Assembly (NCBI RefSeq): GCF_036250755.1 | Contig: NZ_CP109583.1 | Location: forward strand, 6,301,501-6,365,500 | Direction of reading: 5' to 3' | DNA from: Streptomyces uncialis | GTDB lineage: Bacteria > Actinomycetota > Actinomycetes > Streptomycetales > Streptomycetaceae | DNA: 64,000 nt | Shown here: piece by piece, positions 25,365 through 35,049 of the stretch | Numbering within the stretch: the first letter of the stretch is position 1 | Layout: every line of letters begins with the position of its first letter | The notes under the pieces: generated by a model | Seen by the model: only the letters and a program-made list of their open reading frames with translations | Database searches by the model: none | What the model was told of the DNA's origin: nothing | Program-made: the position numbers and the translations under genes

Positions 25365-25985
25365 GTGACGAATCTGATGCCCTCCGCCGCCGGTGAGCCT
25401 TCCATCGGTGGTGGCCTCGGCGACCAGGTCTACAACCGGCTGCTCAACGAGCGGATCATCTTCCTCGGCCAGCCGGTCGACGACGACATCGCCAACAAGA
25501 TCACCGCACAGCTGCTGCTCCTTGCCTCCGACCCGGACAAGGACATCTTCCTCTACATCAACAGCCCCGGCGGCTCGATCACCGCGGGTATGGCGATCTA
25601 CGACACCATGCAGTACATCAAGAACGATGTGGTGACGATCGCCATGGGCATGGCGGCCTCCATGGGCCAGTTCCTGCTGTCCGCGGGTACCCCGGGCAAG
25701 CGGTTCGCCCTGCCGAACGCCGAGATCCTGATCCACCAGCCGTCCGCGGGTCTCGCGGGCTCGGCCTCGGACATCAAGATCCACGCCGAGCGGCTGCTGC
25801 ACACCAAGAAGCGGATGGCGGAGCTGACCTCGTTCCACACCGGTCAGACCGTCGAGCAGATCACCCGTGACTCGGACCGTGACCGCTGGTTCGACCCGAT
25901 CGAGGCCAAGCAGTACGGCCTGATCGACGACATCATGCCCACCGCGGCCGGTATGCCGGGCGGCGGAGGCACCGGGGCGGCCTGA
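25365..25985 (+). CDS. clpP1: ATP-dependent Clp protease proteolytic subunit ClpP1
   Basis: A 206-residue serine protease subunit that forms heteromeric tetradecamers with ClpP2 and is fed by ClpX and ClpC. Catalytic triad is intact: Ser99 in MAASMGQF, His124 in ILIHQP, Asp173 in [16 protein letters not shown] forms the oxyanion region. GTG 25365 ([16 protein letters not shown]) is chosen from the conserved N-terminus; AGGTGG lies just upstream. ClpP1 is the first gene of a clpP1-clpP2 pair, 122 bp apart. Transcription is probably ClgR-dependent. Confidence 0.96.
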   Translation: MTNLMPSAAGEPSIGGGLGDQVYNRLLNERIIFLGQPVDDDIANKITAQLLLLASDPDKDIFLYINSPGGSITAGMAIYDTMQYIKNDVVTIAMGMAASMGQFLLSAGTPGKRFALPNAEILIHQPSAGLAGSASDIKIHAERLLHTKKRMAELTSFHTGQTVEQITRDSDRDRWFDPIEAKQYGLIDDIMPTAAGMPGGGGTGAA

Positions 25986-26107
25986 GTCCGGACGGCCGGT
26001 GCGGGCAAGGGGCCGGGGCGAGGAAGCCCGGTGCCCCGCCCCCGCCCGGGCCGCACGACCCCCTCAGCGCCCCCAGCCGACCGCCACAGCGCCTATCAGG
26101 AGAGACA

Positions 26108-26788
26108 GTGAACGATTTCCCCGGCAGCGGCCTCTACGCCCGTACGCAGGCTGAGTACGCCGGCCCCCGAGCCGAGTCCCGCTACATCATCCCCCGCTTC
26201 GTCGAGCGCACCTCGCAGGGTGTGCGCGAGTACGACCCGTACGCGAAGCTCTTCGAGGAGCGGATCATCTTCCTGGGTGTCCAGGTCGACGACGCCTCCG
26301 CCAACGACGTCATGGCGCAGCTGCTGTGCCTGGAGTCGATGGACCCCGACCGTGACATCTCGCTGTACATCAACAGCCCCGGTGGCTCGTTCACCGCGCT
26401 CACGGCGATCTACGACACGATGCAGTTCGTGAAGCCGGAGGTGCAGACGGTCTGCATGGGCCAGGCTGCCTCCGCCGCCGCGATCCTGCTCGCCGCCGGC
26501 ACGCCCGGCAAGCGCATGGCCCTGCCCAACGCGCGGGTGCTGATCCACCAGCCGTACAGCGAGACCGGCCGCGGACAGGTCTCCGACCTGGAGATCGCCG
26601 CGAACGAGATCCTGCGGATGCGCGCCCAGCTGGAGGACATGCTGGCCAAGCACTCCACCACGCCGATCGAGAAGATCCGCGAGGACATCGAGCGCGACAA
26701 GATCCTCACGGCCGAGGACGCGCTGGCCTACGGGCTGATCGACCAGGTCATCTCCACCCGGAAGATGAACAACACCTCGGTCGTCTGA
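26108..26788 (+). CDS. clpP2: ATP-dependent Clp protease proteolytic subunit ClpP2
   Basis: A 226-residue second ClpP subunit with an N-terminal extension relative to ClpP1 (first ~50 residues, [20 protein letters not shown]). Triad: Ser122 in [10 protein letters not shown], His147 in VLIHQP, and the Asp in ERDKIL. In actinobacteria ClpP2 provides the ClpX/ClpC docking face. GTG 26108 follows AGGAG. The stop is followed by an intergenic hairpin before clpX. Confidence 0.96.
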   Translation: MNDFPGSGLYARTQAEYAGPRAESRYIIPRFVERTSQGVREYDPYAKLFEERIIFLGVQVDDASANDVMAQLLCLESMDPDRDISLYINSPGGSFTALTAIYDTMQFVKPEVQTVCMGQAASAAAILLAAGTPGKRMALPNARVLIHQPYSETGRGQVSDLEIAANEILRMRAQLEDMLAKHSTTPIEKIREDIERDKILTAEDALAYGLIDQVISTRKMNNTSVV

Positions 26789-26810
26789 CCCATCACGGCA
26801 TGATTTGCTG

Positions 26811-26852
26811 CCTCTTGGCGTGGTCCACGTCGAAGTGAACCGCGCCAAGAGG
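26811..26852 (+). terminator. clpP2-clpX intergenic hairpin
   Basis: CCTCTTGGCG (26811-26820) pairs perfectly with CGCCAAGAGG (26843-26852); within the 22-nt loop GGTCCAC can pair with GTGAACC, extending the structure. It lies 22 bp after clpP2 and 92 bp before clpX, so it may separate the two units or act as an attenuator. Confidence 0.65.
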
Positions 26853-26943
26853 GGCCCGAACGGGGGGCCCGGCAAGGTACCGTCGGATATGAGGCACCAG
26901 GAGTCGCTTACGCGGCGTCTCCCAGGCGAAGGGGAAGCACCTC

Positions 26944-28230
26944 GTGGCACGCATCGGTGACGGCGGCGATCTGCTCAAGTGCTCGTTCTGTGGCAAGAGC
27001 CAGAAGCAGGTCAAGAAGCTCATCGCAGGCCCCGGTGTGTACATCTGCGACGAGTGCATCGACCTCTGCAACGAGATCATCGAGGAGGAACTCGCGGAGA
27101 CGAGCGAGGTGCGCTGGGAGGAACTGCCCAAGCCCCGCGAGATCTACGAGTTCCTTGAGGGATATGTCGTCGGCCAGGAGGCCGCGAAGAAGTCCCTCTC
27201 GGTCGCGGTCTACAACCACTACAAGAGGGTCCAGGCAGGTGAGAGCGGCGGGTCCCAAGGACGCGACGACATCATCGAGTTGGGCAAGTCCAACATCCTG
27301 CTGCTCGGACCCACCGGTTCCGGCAAGACGCTGCTCGCGCAGACGCTCGCCCGGATGCTGAACGTCCCGTTCGCCATCGCGGACGCGACGGCGCTGACGG
27401 AGGCGGGTTATGTCGGCGAGGACGTCGAGAACATCCTGCTGAAGCTGATCCAGGCCGCTGACTACGACGTCAAGAAGGCCGAGACCGGCATCATCTACAT
27501 CGACGAGATCGACAAGGTCGCCCGCAAGAGCGAGAACCCGTCGATCACCCGCGATGTGTCGGGCGAGGGCGTCCAGCAGGCCCTGCTGAAGATCCTGGAG
27601 GGCACCACCGCCTCCGTACCGCCGCAGGGCGGACGCAAGCACCCGCACCAGGAGTTCATCCAGATCGACACCACGAACGTGCTGTTCATCGTGGGTGGCG
27701 CCTTCGCGGGGCTGGAGAAGATCATCGAGTCCCGGGCGGGTGCCAAGGGCATCGGTTTCGGGGCGACCATCCGCTCCAAGCGGGAGCTGGAGTCGAAGGA
27801 CCAGTTCGAGGAGGTCATGCCGGAGGACCTGGTGAAGTTCGGGATGATCCCCGAGTTCATCGGCCGTCTCCCGGTGATCACCTCGGTCCACAACCTGGAC
27901 CGTGAGGCCCTGCTCCAGATCCTGGTCGAGCCGCGCAACGCGCTCATGAAGCAGTACCAGCGCCTCTTCGAGATCGACGGTGTGGAGCTGGACTTCGAGC
28001 GCGGCGCCCTGGAAGCCATCGCCGACCAGGCGATCCTCCGCCAGACCGGCGCGCGCGGTCTGCGCGCCATCATGGAGGAGGTCCTGATGTCGGTGATGTA
28101 CGAGGTGCCGTCCCGCAAGGACGTCGCCCGGGTCGTCATCACCGCCGAGGTCGTCAAGTCGAACGTCAACCCGACCCTGATCCCCCGGGACGCCCGGGGC
28201 CGCGGGCCGGGCGAGCAGAAGACGGCGTGA
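26944..28230 (+). CDS. clpX: ATP-dependent Clp protease ATP-binding subunit ClpX
   Basis: A 428-residue AAA+ unfoldase. N-terminal zinc-binding domain with Cys13, Cys16, Cys35 and Cys38 (KCSFCGKS and CDEC); Walker A GPTGSGKT near 122; Walker B IIYIDEID near 183; the pore loop GYVGEDVE; the IGF-like ClpP-docking segment (GIGFGA) near 270; and sensor-2 arginine in the C-terminal domain. It unfolds tagged substrates for ClpP1P2. GTG 26944 follows GAAGGGGAA. A perfect 18-bp terminator lies after the stop. Confidence 0.97.
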   Translation: MARIGDGGDLLKCSFCGKSQKQVKKLIAGPGVYICDECIDLCNEIIEEELAETSEVRWEELPKPREIYEFLEGYVVGQEAAKKSLSVAVYNHYKRVQAGESGGSQGRDDIIELGKSNILLLGPTGSGKTLLAQTLARMLNVPFAIADATALTEAGYVGEDVENILLKLIQAADYDVKKAETGIIYIDEIDKVARKSENPSITRDVSGEGVQQALLKILEGTTASVPPQGGRKHPHQEFIQIDTTNVLFIVGGAFAGLEKIIESRAGAKGIGFGATIRSKRELESKDQFEEVMPEDLVKFGMIPEFIGRLPVITSVHNLDREALLQILVEPRNALMKQYQRLFEIDGVELDFERGALEAIADQAILRQTGARGLRAIMEEVLMSVMYEVPSRKDVARVVITAEVVKSNVNPTLIPRDARGRGPGEQKTA

Positions 28231-28280
28231 CCGTGACCGTGTGAGGCGGCGCACGGCCACCGGCCGGACGGATACGTACA

Positions 28281-28318
28281 GGAGGGGCCCCGGACGACAT
28301 GTCGTCCGGGGCCCCTCC
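28281..28318. terminator. Bidirectional terminator between clpX and the convergent gene
   Basis: Perfect 18-bp stem (28281-28298 with 28301-28318, arms GGAGGGGCCCCGGACGAC) with a 2-nt loop. It serves clpX on the plus strand and the gene at 28354-29298 on the minus strand. Confidence 0.9.
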
Positions 28319-28353
28319 CGCGATCCCGCACCCGCTTCGGCGCGGGTCATGGG

Positions 28354-29298
28354 TCAGTTCTTCACGCGTACGTCCTTGCGGACATCCGCGGTGACCTGGG
28401 CGGAGACGTTCAGCGAGACGCCGGTGCCGCTCTCGGCCGGGATCACCAGGGCCAGGGTGCTGTAGTCGGCCCACATGCACAGGTACTGGGTGTCGAGCTT
28501 GCCCGTCTCGTCCTTGGCCTGGGCCTTCTGGCACTTCATGACGGCGCCGTCGAGTCCGTCCGGGGTCACCTTCTCGGGGGCGCCGAGGACCTTGAGGGCC
28601 TCGCCCTTCTCCTTGGCCATCCCGGTGAACGCGGAGTCCAGGGCGGCCTCCGGGTCCTTCACCTTGCCGTACAGGCCGACGAAGGTGACGGCCTTGGAGC
28701 CGGCGATCTCCTCCGGGGTCGGCTGGGTGCCGCCGCTCATGTCGAACGTCGAGTAGATGCCGGTGACGGCCTTGGCCTCGGTGACCCCGCTCTTCGCGAG
28801 CTCCTTGGCGCTGTCGGACGTCGAGGCGTCCTCCGGCGGGTTGTCCGGCGACATCCGCTTGTACTCGCCGTCCAGGATGCTGGCCGGTGTCGTCAGCTTG
28901 TGCGGCCCGTCGTCCGACAGGGCGGAGCTCCCGCCCGAGCCGCCGACGACGAGGTACACACCGACGCCGATCGCCGCGACGACCGCGACGGCACCGATGA
29001 TCAGGCCCGTCTTCTTCTTGCCGCCGCCCGGTGCCGGGGGCTGCGCGTAGCCGTAGCCGGGGTCCTGGCCCGGTGCCTGCGGCTGACCGGGCTGACCCGC
29101 CTGCGGGTAGCCGTAGCCCGGCTGCGGGGGCTGCGCTTGCGGGTAGCCGTACCCCGGCTGAGGAGGCGGCTGCTGCGGATAGCCGTAGCCGGGCTGCGGA
29201 GCCTGCGGCTGCTGGCCGTAAGGCCCCGGCTGACCGTACGGCCCGGGCTGCTGCGGCTGCTGCTGCCCGTCGTACGGGCCCGGCTGGTTGTAGCTCAT
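28354..29298 (-). CDS. Single-pass membrane protein with Gln/Pro/Gly/Tyr-rich repeat N-terminus
   Basis: A 314-residue protein. The first ~95 residues are cytoplasmic low complexity: four copies of a QPGYGYPQ-type unit plus QPGPYG motifs. One membrane helix follows (KKKTGLIIGAVAVVAAIGVGVYLVV, about 97-120), then an extracytoplasmic domain of ~190 residues (two cysteines near the end, in MKCQKAQ and YLCMWAD, may form a disulfide). I recognise no named domain. This layout is widespread in Streptomyces. Start ATG 29298 has GGGAGG about 10 nt upstream. It is divergent from valS. Confidence 0.8.
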   Translation of the reverse strand: MSYNQPGPYDGQQQPQQPGPYGQPGPYGQQPQAPQPGYGYPQQPPPQPGYGYPQAQPPQPGYGYPQAGQPGQPQAPGQDPGYGYAQPPAPGGGKKKTGLIIGAVAVVAAIGVGVYLVVGGSGGSSALSDDGPHKLTTPASILDGEYKRMSPDNPPEDASTSDSAKELAKSGVTEAKAVTGIYSTFDMSGGTQPTPEEIAGSKAVTFVGLYGKVKDPEAALDSAFTGMAKEKGEALKVLGAPEKVTPDGLDGAVMKCQKAQAKDETGKLDTQYLCMWADYSTLALVIPAESGTGVSLNVSAQVTADVRKDVRVKN

Positions 29299-29422
29299 GC
29301 GGACGTTCCCTCCCCGATGTTTACGTGTTCCCGACATCCTGACGCAACGGACCGGCGAAGTGACCGGCGGGGGCCGCACCGTTACCAAAACAACGGGTTT
29401 CAGTGCGGGACCGTGACGCCTC

Positions 29423-29428
29423 TAAACT
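29423..29428 (+). promoter_or_regulatory. -10 hexamer of valS implying a leaderless mRNA
   Basis: TAAACT ends 6 nt before the GTG start of valS and no Shine-Dalgarno is present. A -10 so placed would start transcription at or next to the GTG. The -35 is poor. Similar placement at folC and the CYTH gene. Confidence 0.55.
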
Positions 29429-29434
29429 GACCCC

Positions 29435-32059
29435 GTGACCGAGAACTCTCAGCAGCAGAATCCAGCGCCCACCTCCGAACTGCCGACCCAGTACGCGCCG
29501 GCCGAGGTAGAGGGGGAGCTGTACGAGCGCTGGGTGGAGCGTGGTTACTTCGCCGCCGACGCGGCGAGCGACAAGCCGCCGTTCACCGTCGTCATCCCGC
29601 CGCCCAACGTCACCGGCAGCCTGCATCTCGGGCACGCCTTCGAGCACACGCTGATCGACGCGCTGACCCGCCGCAAGCGTATGCAGGGCTTCGAGACGCT
29701 GTGGCAGCCCGGTATGGACCACGCGGGCATCGCCACCCAGAACGTCGTCGAGCGTGAGCTGGGCAAGGAGGGCAAGTCCCGGCACGACCTCGGCCGGGAG
29801 GCGTTCGTCGAGCGGGTGTGGCAGTGGAAGGACGAGTCCGGCGGGCAGATCTCCGGGCAGATGCGCCGTCTCGGTGACGGTGTCGACTGGGACCGTGAGC
29901 GCTTCACCATGGACGAGGGCCTTTCCCGGTCCGTCCAGACGATCTTCAAGCGGCTCTTCGACGACGAGCTGATCTACCGCGCCGAGCGCATCATCAACTG
30001 GTGTCCGCGCTGTCTCACCGCGATCTCCGACATCGAGGTCGAGTACCAGGACGACGACGGTGAGCTGGTCTCCATCCGCTACGGCGAGGGCGAGGACTCC
30101 CTGGTCGTCGCGACGACCCGCGCGGAGACCATGCTCGGTGACACCGCCGTCGCCGTGCACCCCGACGACGAGCGCTACCGCCACCTCGTCGGCCGGACGA
30201 TCGCCCTGCCGCTCACCGACCGGCGGATCCCCGTCGTCGCCGACGAGCACGTCGACCCCGAGTTCGGCACCGGCGCGGTCAAGGTGACGCCCGCCCACGA
30301 CCCGAACGACTTCGAGATCGGCCGGCGGCACGGTCTGCCGTCCATCAAGGTCCTCGACGAGCGCGCGATCATCACCGTCCCCGGGCCCTTCCAGGACCTG
30401 GACCGGATGGAGGCCCGTTCCGCGATCGTCGCCGCGCTGCGCGCGGAGGGCCGGATCGTCGCCGAGAAGCGCCCGTACACGCACTCCGTCGGCCACTGCT
30501 CGCGCTGCCGCACCACCATCGAGCCGCGGCTGTCCCTCCAATGGTGGGTCAAGGTCGGGACCCTCGCCAAGGCCGCCGGTGACGCGGTCCGCGACGGCCG
30601 GGTCGACATCCACCCGAGGGAGATGGAGAAGCGGTACTTCGACTGGGTCGACAACCTGCACGACTGGACGATCTCCCGCCAGCTGTGGTGGGGCCACCGC
30701 ATCCCCGTCTGGTACGGCCCGAACGGCGAGGTCGTCTGCGTCGGCCCCGACGAGCAGCCGCCGTCCGGTGCGGGCTGGCACCAGGACACCGACGTCCTCG
30801 ACACCTGGTTCTCGTCGGGCCTGTGGCCGTTCTCCACGCTCGGCTGGCCGGAGCGGACCGACAGCCTCGCGAAGTTCTATCCGAACTCCGTCCTCGTCAC
30901 CGGCTACGACATCCTGTTCTTCTGGGTCGCCCGGATGATGATGTTCGGTCTGTACGCGATGGACGGCACGCCCCCGTTCCGCACGATCGTCCTGCACGGC
31001 ATGGTCCGCGACCAGTTCGGCAAGAAGATGTCGAAGTCCTTCGGCAACGCGGTCAACCCGCTCGACTGGATGGACAAGTACGGCTCCGACGCCCTGCGCT
31101 TCACCCTGGCGCGCGGCGCCAACCCGGGCGTCGACGTGCCGATCGGCGAGGACTGGGTCCAGGGCTCGCGCAACTTCGCCAACAAGATCTGGAACGCCAC
31201 CCGGTTCGCCCTGATGAACGGGGCGACCGTCGAGGGCGAGCTGCCGTCCGCCGAGGAGATGTCGGCGACCGACCGGTGGATCCTGTCCCGGCTGAACGCG
31301 ACCGTCGCGGAGGTCGACGCCCTCTACGACGACTACCAGTTCGCGAAGCTGTCCGACGCGCTGTTCCACTTCGCGTGGGACGAGGTCTTCGACTGGTACG
31401 TCGAGCTGTCCAAGACCACGTTCATGGGCGGCGGCGAGGCGGCGAAGGTCTCCGGCCGGGTCCTCGGCGAGGTGCTCGACGTCACCCTGCGGATGCTGCA
31501 CCCGATCGTGCCGTTCGTCACCGAGACCCTGTGGACCACCCTCACCGGGGGCGAGTCCCTGGTGATCGCGGACTGGCCCAAGGACAGCGGCTTCCGGGAC
31601 ACCGCCGCCGAGCGGGAGATCGGCACCGTCCAGCAGCTGATCACCGAGGTCCGCCGCTTCCGTGCCGACCAGGGCCTCCAGCCCGGTCAGCGGGTGCCCG
31701 CCCGGCTCGGTCTCGACGGTTCGCCGCTCGCCCCGCACGAGGCGGCCATCCGGCAGCTGCTGCGGCTCCAGCCGGAGGGCGGGAGCTTCGCCGCCACGGC
31801 GACACTGCCGGTCTCCGGGGTCGAGGTCGCCCTGGACCTGTCCGGGACGATCGACATCGCCGCCGAACGCAAGCGGCTGGCCAAGGACCTCGGCGCGGCG
31901 GAGAAGGAGAAGGCCCAGGCCACCGCCAAGCTCGGCAACGAGGCGTTCCTGGCGAAGGCGCCCGACCAGGTCGTGGACAAGATCCGGGGCCGGCTCACCA
32001 AGGCGGACGAGGACATCGCCCGTATCCAGGCGCAGCTCGACGCCCTGCCCGCCGCCTGA
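29435..32059 (+). CDS. valS: Valine--tRNA ligase
   Basis: An 874-residue class I aminoacyl-tRNA synthetase attaching valine to tRNA-Val. HIGH-type motif HLGH at residues 64-67 in [20 protein letters not shown] near 531; the CP1 editing domain, which removes mischarged threonine, lies between. CPRC and CSRC are zinc-like cysteine pairs; the tRNA anticodon-binding domain (about 600-790) is followed by the C-terminal coiled coil ([18 protein letters not shown]). No T-box leader. GTG 29435 has no Shine-Dalgarno, in keeping with a leaderless mRNA. It ends in a very strong terminator before folC. Confidence 0.97.
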   Translation: MTENSQQQNPAPTSELPTQYAPAEVEGELYERWVERGYFAADAASDKPPFTVVIPPPNVTGSLHLGHAFEHTLIDALTRRKRMQGFETLWQPGMDHAGIATQNVVERELGKEGKSRHDLGREAFVERVWQWKDESGGQISGQMRRLGDGVDWDRERFTMDEGLSRSVQTIFKRLFDDELIYRAERIINWCPRCLTAISDIEVEYQDDDGELVSIRYGEGEDSLVVATTRAETMLGDTAVAVHPDDERYRHLVGRTIALPLTDRRIPVVADEHVDPEFGTGAVKVTPAHDPNDFEIGRRHGLPSIKVLDERAIITVPGPFQDLDRMEARSAIVAALRAEGRIVAEKRPYTHSVGHCSRCRTTIEPRLSLQWWVKVGTLAKAAGDAVRDGRVDIHPREMEKRYFDWVDNLHDWTISRQLWWGHRIPVWYGPNGEVVCVGPDEQPPSGAGWHQDTDVLDTWFSSGLWPFSTLGWPERTDSLAKFYPNSVLVTGYDILFFWVARMMMFGLYAMDGTPPFRTIVLHGMVRDQFGKKMSKSFGNAVNPLDWMDKYGSDALRFTLARGANPGVDVPIGEDWVQGSRNFANKIWNATRFALMNGATVEGELPSAEEMSATDRWILSRLNATVAEVDALYDDYQFAKLSDALFHFAWDEVFDWYVELSKTTFMGGGEAAKVSGRVLGEVLDVTLRMLHPIVPFVTETLWTTLTGGESLVIADWPKDSGFRDTAAEREIGTVQQLITEVRRFRADQGLQPGQRVPARLGLDGSPLAPHEAAIRQLLRLQPEGGSFAATATLPVSGVEVALDLSGTIDIAAERKRLAKDLGAAEKEKAQATAKLGNEAFLAKAPDQVVDKIRGRLTKADEDIARIQAQLDALPAA

Positions 32060-32084
32060 TCCGCCCGGCCCCGCCAGGGGCCAC

Positions 32085-32128
32085 CGCACCCCGCCCTCCC
32101 CGGCCCGTCCCGGGGAGGGCGGGGTGCG
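32085..32128 (+). terminator. Strong terminator between valS and folC
   Basis: A perfect 18-bp stem CGCACCCCGCCCTCCCCG (32085-32102) with its complement at 32111-32128 and an 8-nt loop, 25 bp after the valS stop. Confidence 0.85.
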
Positions 32129-32222
32129 TAACTGCCCCCGGCTCCGCCGCCCCGGACGGGTTCCCGGCCCGTCCGGCCGGTGGGACGGCGGCGGCGGGTG
32201 AGCCGCTGTCGGTGGGCCTCCG

Positions 32223-32228
32223 TAGACT
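32223..32228 (+). promoter_or_regulatory. -10 hexamer of folC implying a leaderless mRNA
   Basis: TAGACT ends 6 nt before the folC GTG start, with no Shine-Dalgarno nearby; same spacing as at valS. Together with the strong terminator just upstream this marks an independent transcription unit. Confidence 0.55.
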
Positions 32229-32234
32229 GGGCGC

Positions 32235-33749
32235 GTGAGCCAGTACCCCCCGCGTGACCCGGACCGTGACCCTCTGGACCAGTTCGACGAGATCGTCGAG
32301 GCCGAGACCGGTCGCGACCCCGATCTCGCCGCGATCGAGGCAGGGAGCCGCACCCTGCGCACCCAGGGCGGTGCCCCCTCGCCGGATCTGCCCGGCCGCC
32401 CCGAGGACCCCGAGGTGGACCGCGCGCTGCGCGAGGTCGAGACGGAGCTGTCGAGCCGCTGGGGCGAGACCAAGCTGGAGCCGTCCGTCACCCGGATCGC
32501 CTCCCTGCTGGACATCCTCGGCGACCCCCAGCGCACCTATCCGTCGATCCACATCACCGGCACCAACGGCAAGACGTCCACGGCCCGCATGATCGAGGCC
32601 CTGCTCGCCGCCTTCGATCTGCGCCCCGGCCGGTACAGCTCGCCGCACGTCCAGTCGATCACCGAGCGGATCAGTCTGGACGGCGCCCCGATCGACCCCG
32701 AGCGGTTCGTGGAGACGTACCGCGACATCAAGCCGTACATCGAGATGGTCGACGCCCAGCAGGAGTACCGGCTGTCGTTCTTCGAGGTGCTGACCGCGAT
32801 GGCGTACGCGGCGTTCGCCGACGCCCCGGTCGATGTCGCCGTGGTCGAGGTCGGCATGGGCGGCACCTGGGACGCCACCAACGTCATCGACGCCTCGGTC
32901 GCCGTGGTCACCCCGATCGACCTGGACCACACCGACCGGCTCGGCTCGACACCCGGCGAGATCGCGGGGGAGAAGGCCGGGATCATCAAGCAGGACGCCA
33001 CGGTCATCCTCGCCCAGCAGCCCGTGGACGCGGCGCAGGTGCTGCTGAAGAAGGCCGTCGAGGTCGACGCCACGGTGGCCCGGGAGGGCCTGGAGTTCGG
33101 CGTGGTGGCCCGGCAGGTGGCCGTCGGCGGTCAGCTGCTGACCCTGCGCGGTCTCGGCGGCGAGTACGAGGAGGTCTTCCTCCCGCTGCACGGCGTCCAC
33201 CAGGCGCACAACGCGGCCGTCGCGCTCGCCGCCGTCGAGGCGTTCTTCGGGGTGGGCGCCCAGCGCTCGGAGCCGCTCGCCATGGACACCGTCCGCAAGG
33301 CGTTCGCGTCCGTCACCTCCCCCGGCCGGCTGGAGGTCGTGCGCCGTTCGCCGACCGTCGTGCTGGACGCGGCGCACAATCCGGCGGGCGCGCGTGCCGT
33401 CGCCGGTTCGCTGGACGAGGCGTTCGGCTTCAGCAGACTGATCGGTGTCGTCGGGGCCAGCGCGGAGAAGGACGTCCGGGGGCTGCTCGAAGCGTTCGAG
33501 CCGGTCTTCACCGAGGTCGTCGTCACCCAGCACACCACCCATCGCGCGATGGACGTGGACACGCTCGCCGCGATCGCCGTGGAGGTGTTCGGGGAGGAGC
33601 GCGTGCAGGTCGAGCCCCGGATCGACGACGCCATCGAGGCGGCGATCACGCTCGCCGAGGAGGACGGCCAGTTCTCCGGCGGGGGAGTGCTCGTCACCGG
33701 TTCCGTCTTCACCGTCGGGGATGCCCGACTGCTCCTCGGGAGGGGCTGA
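32235..33749 (+). CDS. folC: Bifunctional folylpolyglutamate synthase/dihydrofolate synthase
   Basis: A 504-residue Mur-ligase-fold enzyme that joins glutamate to dihydropteroate and adds further glutamates to folates. Evidence: P-loop ITGTNGKTSTARMIE, the FolC motif SSPHVQSITERISLDG, the Mg-binding VGMGGTWDATNV and the ligase motif LDAAHNPAGARA. The first ~75 residues are an acidic extension typical of actinobacterial FolC. GTG 32235. The next gene starts 2 bp after the stop, and ndk follows, so it forms a unit with the DUF4233 gene. Confidence 0.94.
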   Translation: MSQYPPRDPDRDPLDQFDEIVEAETGRDPDLAAIEAGSRTLRTQGGAPSPDLPGRPEDPEVDRALREVETELSSRWGETKLEPSVTRIASLLDILGDPQRTYPSIHITGTNGKTSTARMIEALLAAFDLRPGRYSSPHVQSITERISLDGAPIDPERFVETYRDIKPYIEMVDAQQEYRLSFFEVLTAMAYAAFADAPVDVAVVEVGMGGTWDATNVIDASVAVVTPIDLDHTDRLGSTPGEIAGEKAGIIKQDATVILAQQPVDAAQVLLKKAVEVDATVAREGLEFGVVARQVAVGGQLLTLRGLGGEYEEVFLPLHGVHQAHNAAVALAAVEAFFGVGAQRSEPLAMDTVRKAFASVTSPGRLEVVRRSPTVVLDAAHNPAGARAVAGSLDEAFGFSRLIGVVGASAEKDVRGLLEAFEPVFTEVVVTQHTTHRAMDVDTLAAIAVEVFGEERVQVEPRIDDAIEAAITLAEEDGQFSGGGVLVTGSVFTVGDARLLLGRG

Positions 33750-33751
33750 CT

Positions 33752-34123
33752 GTGCGGGTTCTCTGTTCGTCCACACTGCTCGGTGAGTTCTTCGTGATCG
33801 GTTTCGCCGGTCTCGTCGCCATGAAGGACCCCGATCTCTCGCTGGGCGCGGTATGGGGGGTGTGCGGGGCCCTGATGGCGCTGAGCCTGCTGCTCTGCGG
33901 CTTCGTCACCCGGCCGCTGGGCGTCCAGCTGGGCTGGGCGCTCCAGGGGCTGCTGGTCCTCAGCGGCTTCGTCGTGCCGATGATGTTCGTGCTCGGGCTG
34001 TGCTTCGGCGCGCTGTGGTGGGCGTCCCTGCACTACGGCCGCAAGGTGGACGAGGTGAAGGCCCGCTGGGCCGCCGCGCAGGAGGGGACGGCGACGGCCG
34101 GGCCAGGGCCTGACGCTGCGTGA
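33752..34123 (+). CDS. DUF4233 membrane protein
   Basis: A 123-residue protein with four membrane helices (about 5-25, 32-52, 57-77, 83-100) and a basic amphipathic tail HYGRKVDEVKARWAA. DUF4233 is a folC-linked family of unknown function in actinobacteria. GTG 33752 is preceded by GGGAGGGG in the folC 3' end. Probably co-transcribed with folC. Its stop codon overlaps a predicted ndk promoter. Confidence 0.88.
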   Translation: MRVLCSSTLLGEFFVIGFAGLVAMKDPDLSLGAVWGVCGALMALSLLLCGFVTRPLGVQLGWALQGLLVLSGFVVPMMFVLGLCFGALWWASLHYGRKVDEVKARWAAAQEGTATAGPGPDAA

Positions 34124-34150
34124 CGGAGGGGTGTGCGGTGCCTGTAACCT
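34121..34150 (+). promoter_or_regulatory. Predicted promoter of ndk
   Basis: TGACGG (34121-34126), 18 bp, then TAACCT (34145-34150); the -35 overlaps the DUF4233 stop codon. A start near 34157 would give a ~35-nt leader. Confidence 0.5.
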
Positions 34151-34191
34151 CTGAGGACCCGTACACCAGGTGACCGAAGGAGCCGCACACC

Positions 34192-34605
34192 ATGACCCAG
34201 CGCAGCCTCGTCCTCCTCAAGCCCGATGCCGTGCGGCGGGGTCTGGTGGGCGAGATCGTCGGCCGTATCGAACGCAAGGCCGACTGGCGGATCACCGCGC
34301 TGGAATTGCGGACGCTGGACCGGGAGACCCTGGAGCAGCACTACGCCGAGCATGTCGGCAAGGTCTTCTACGAGCCGCTCGTCACGTTCATGTCCTCCGG
34401 CCCGGTCGTGGCGCTGGTCGTCGAGGGCGAGCGGGTCATCGAGGGCATCCGGGTGCTGGCCGGTCCCACCGACCCGATCACGGCGGCCCCCGGTTCCATC
34501 CGCGGCGACCTCGGCACCATCACCCGCGAGAACCTGATCCACGCGTCCGACTCCGAGGAGTCCGCGAACCGCGAGCTGAAGATCTTCTTCCCGAACCTGG
34601 CCTGA
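34192..34605 (+). CDS. ndk: Nucleoside diphosphate kinase
   Basis: A 137-residue cytoplasmic kinase transferring the terminal phosphate from ATP to other nucleoside diphosphates through a phospho-histidine. Signature NLIHASDS with the active-site His117; the start MTQRSLVLLKPDAVRRGLVG and FMSSGPVVALVVEG are conserved. GGAG precedes ATG 34192. Length is normal. Confidence 0.97.
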   Translation: MTQRSLVLLKPDAVRRGLVGEIVGRIERKADWRITALELRTLDRETLEQHYAEHVGKVFYEPLVTFMSSGPVVALVVEGERVIEGIRVLAGPTDPITAAPGSIRGDLGTITRENLIHASDSEESANRELKIFFPNLA

Positions 34606-35049
34606 CCGGCCCCCCGCGCCGCGCGTCCGCCGCCACCCCGTCCCCGTGTCCAGCTCCCGGGTGCGGGGTGCGCCGTCCGGGACACGCCCGGCGGGTCCCG
34701 TCCGGTGGTGTCCACCCGGTCGCGCAGGACCCGCCGACGACATGTTCACGTAGAGAATTTCCTGACGGGACGTCATCGGGGTCCGCATTCCGAACAGGAT
34801 TCCCCGCGAAAAAATCAGCTGGACCATGGACATATGCGCGCCGATCGGGGGAACGCATGGCTCCATCCGCACGTCCCCAATAGCGGGGCAGTGCTTCATC
34901 TGCTGACAATGGCGAGGACCTTAGCGCCGTGTCCGTGCGGGCGAGACTACGATGGAAGCCTTCACGCCACACAGCACCCACATGCCGACCTGAAAAGCAC
35001 TCAACACGCTCCACTTGGGAAGGCCAGACGCATCCTCATGGGGAACCAC
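34606..35049. other. ndk-mreB intergenic region
   Basis: About 440 bp with no gene; an AT-richer patch at about 34745-34920 probably holds the mre promoter(s). TACGAT at 34948-34953 is a possible -10 for mreB. A frame is open upstream of mreB in the same phase but has no Shine-Dalgarno and unlike composition. Confidence 0.5.

Noticed and set aside
29321..32536. A 1071-codon minus-strand open frame over valS
   Set aside because: valS is unmistakable on the other strand.
34033..34899. 288-codon minus-strand frame over ndk and the mreB leader
   Set aside because: Shadow of ndk; no motif.
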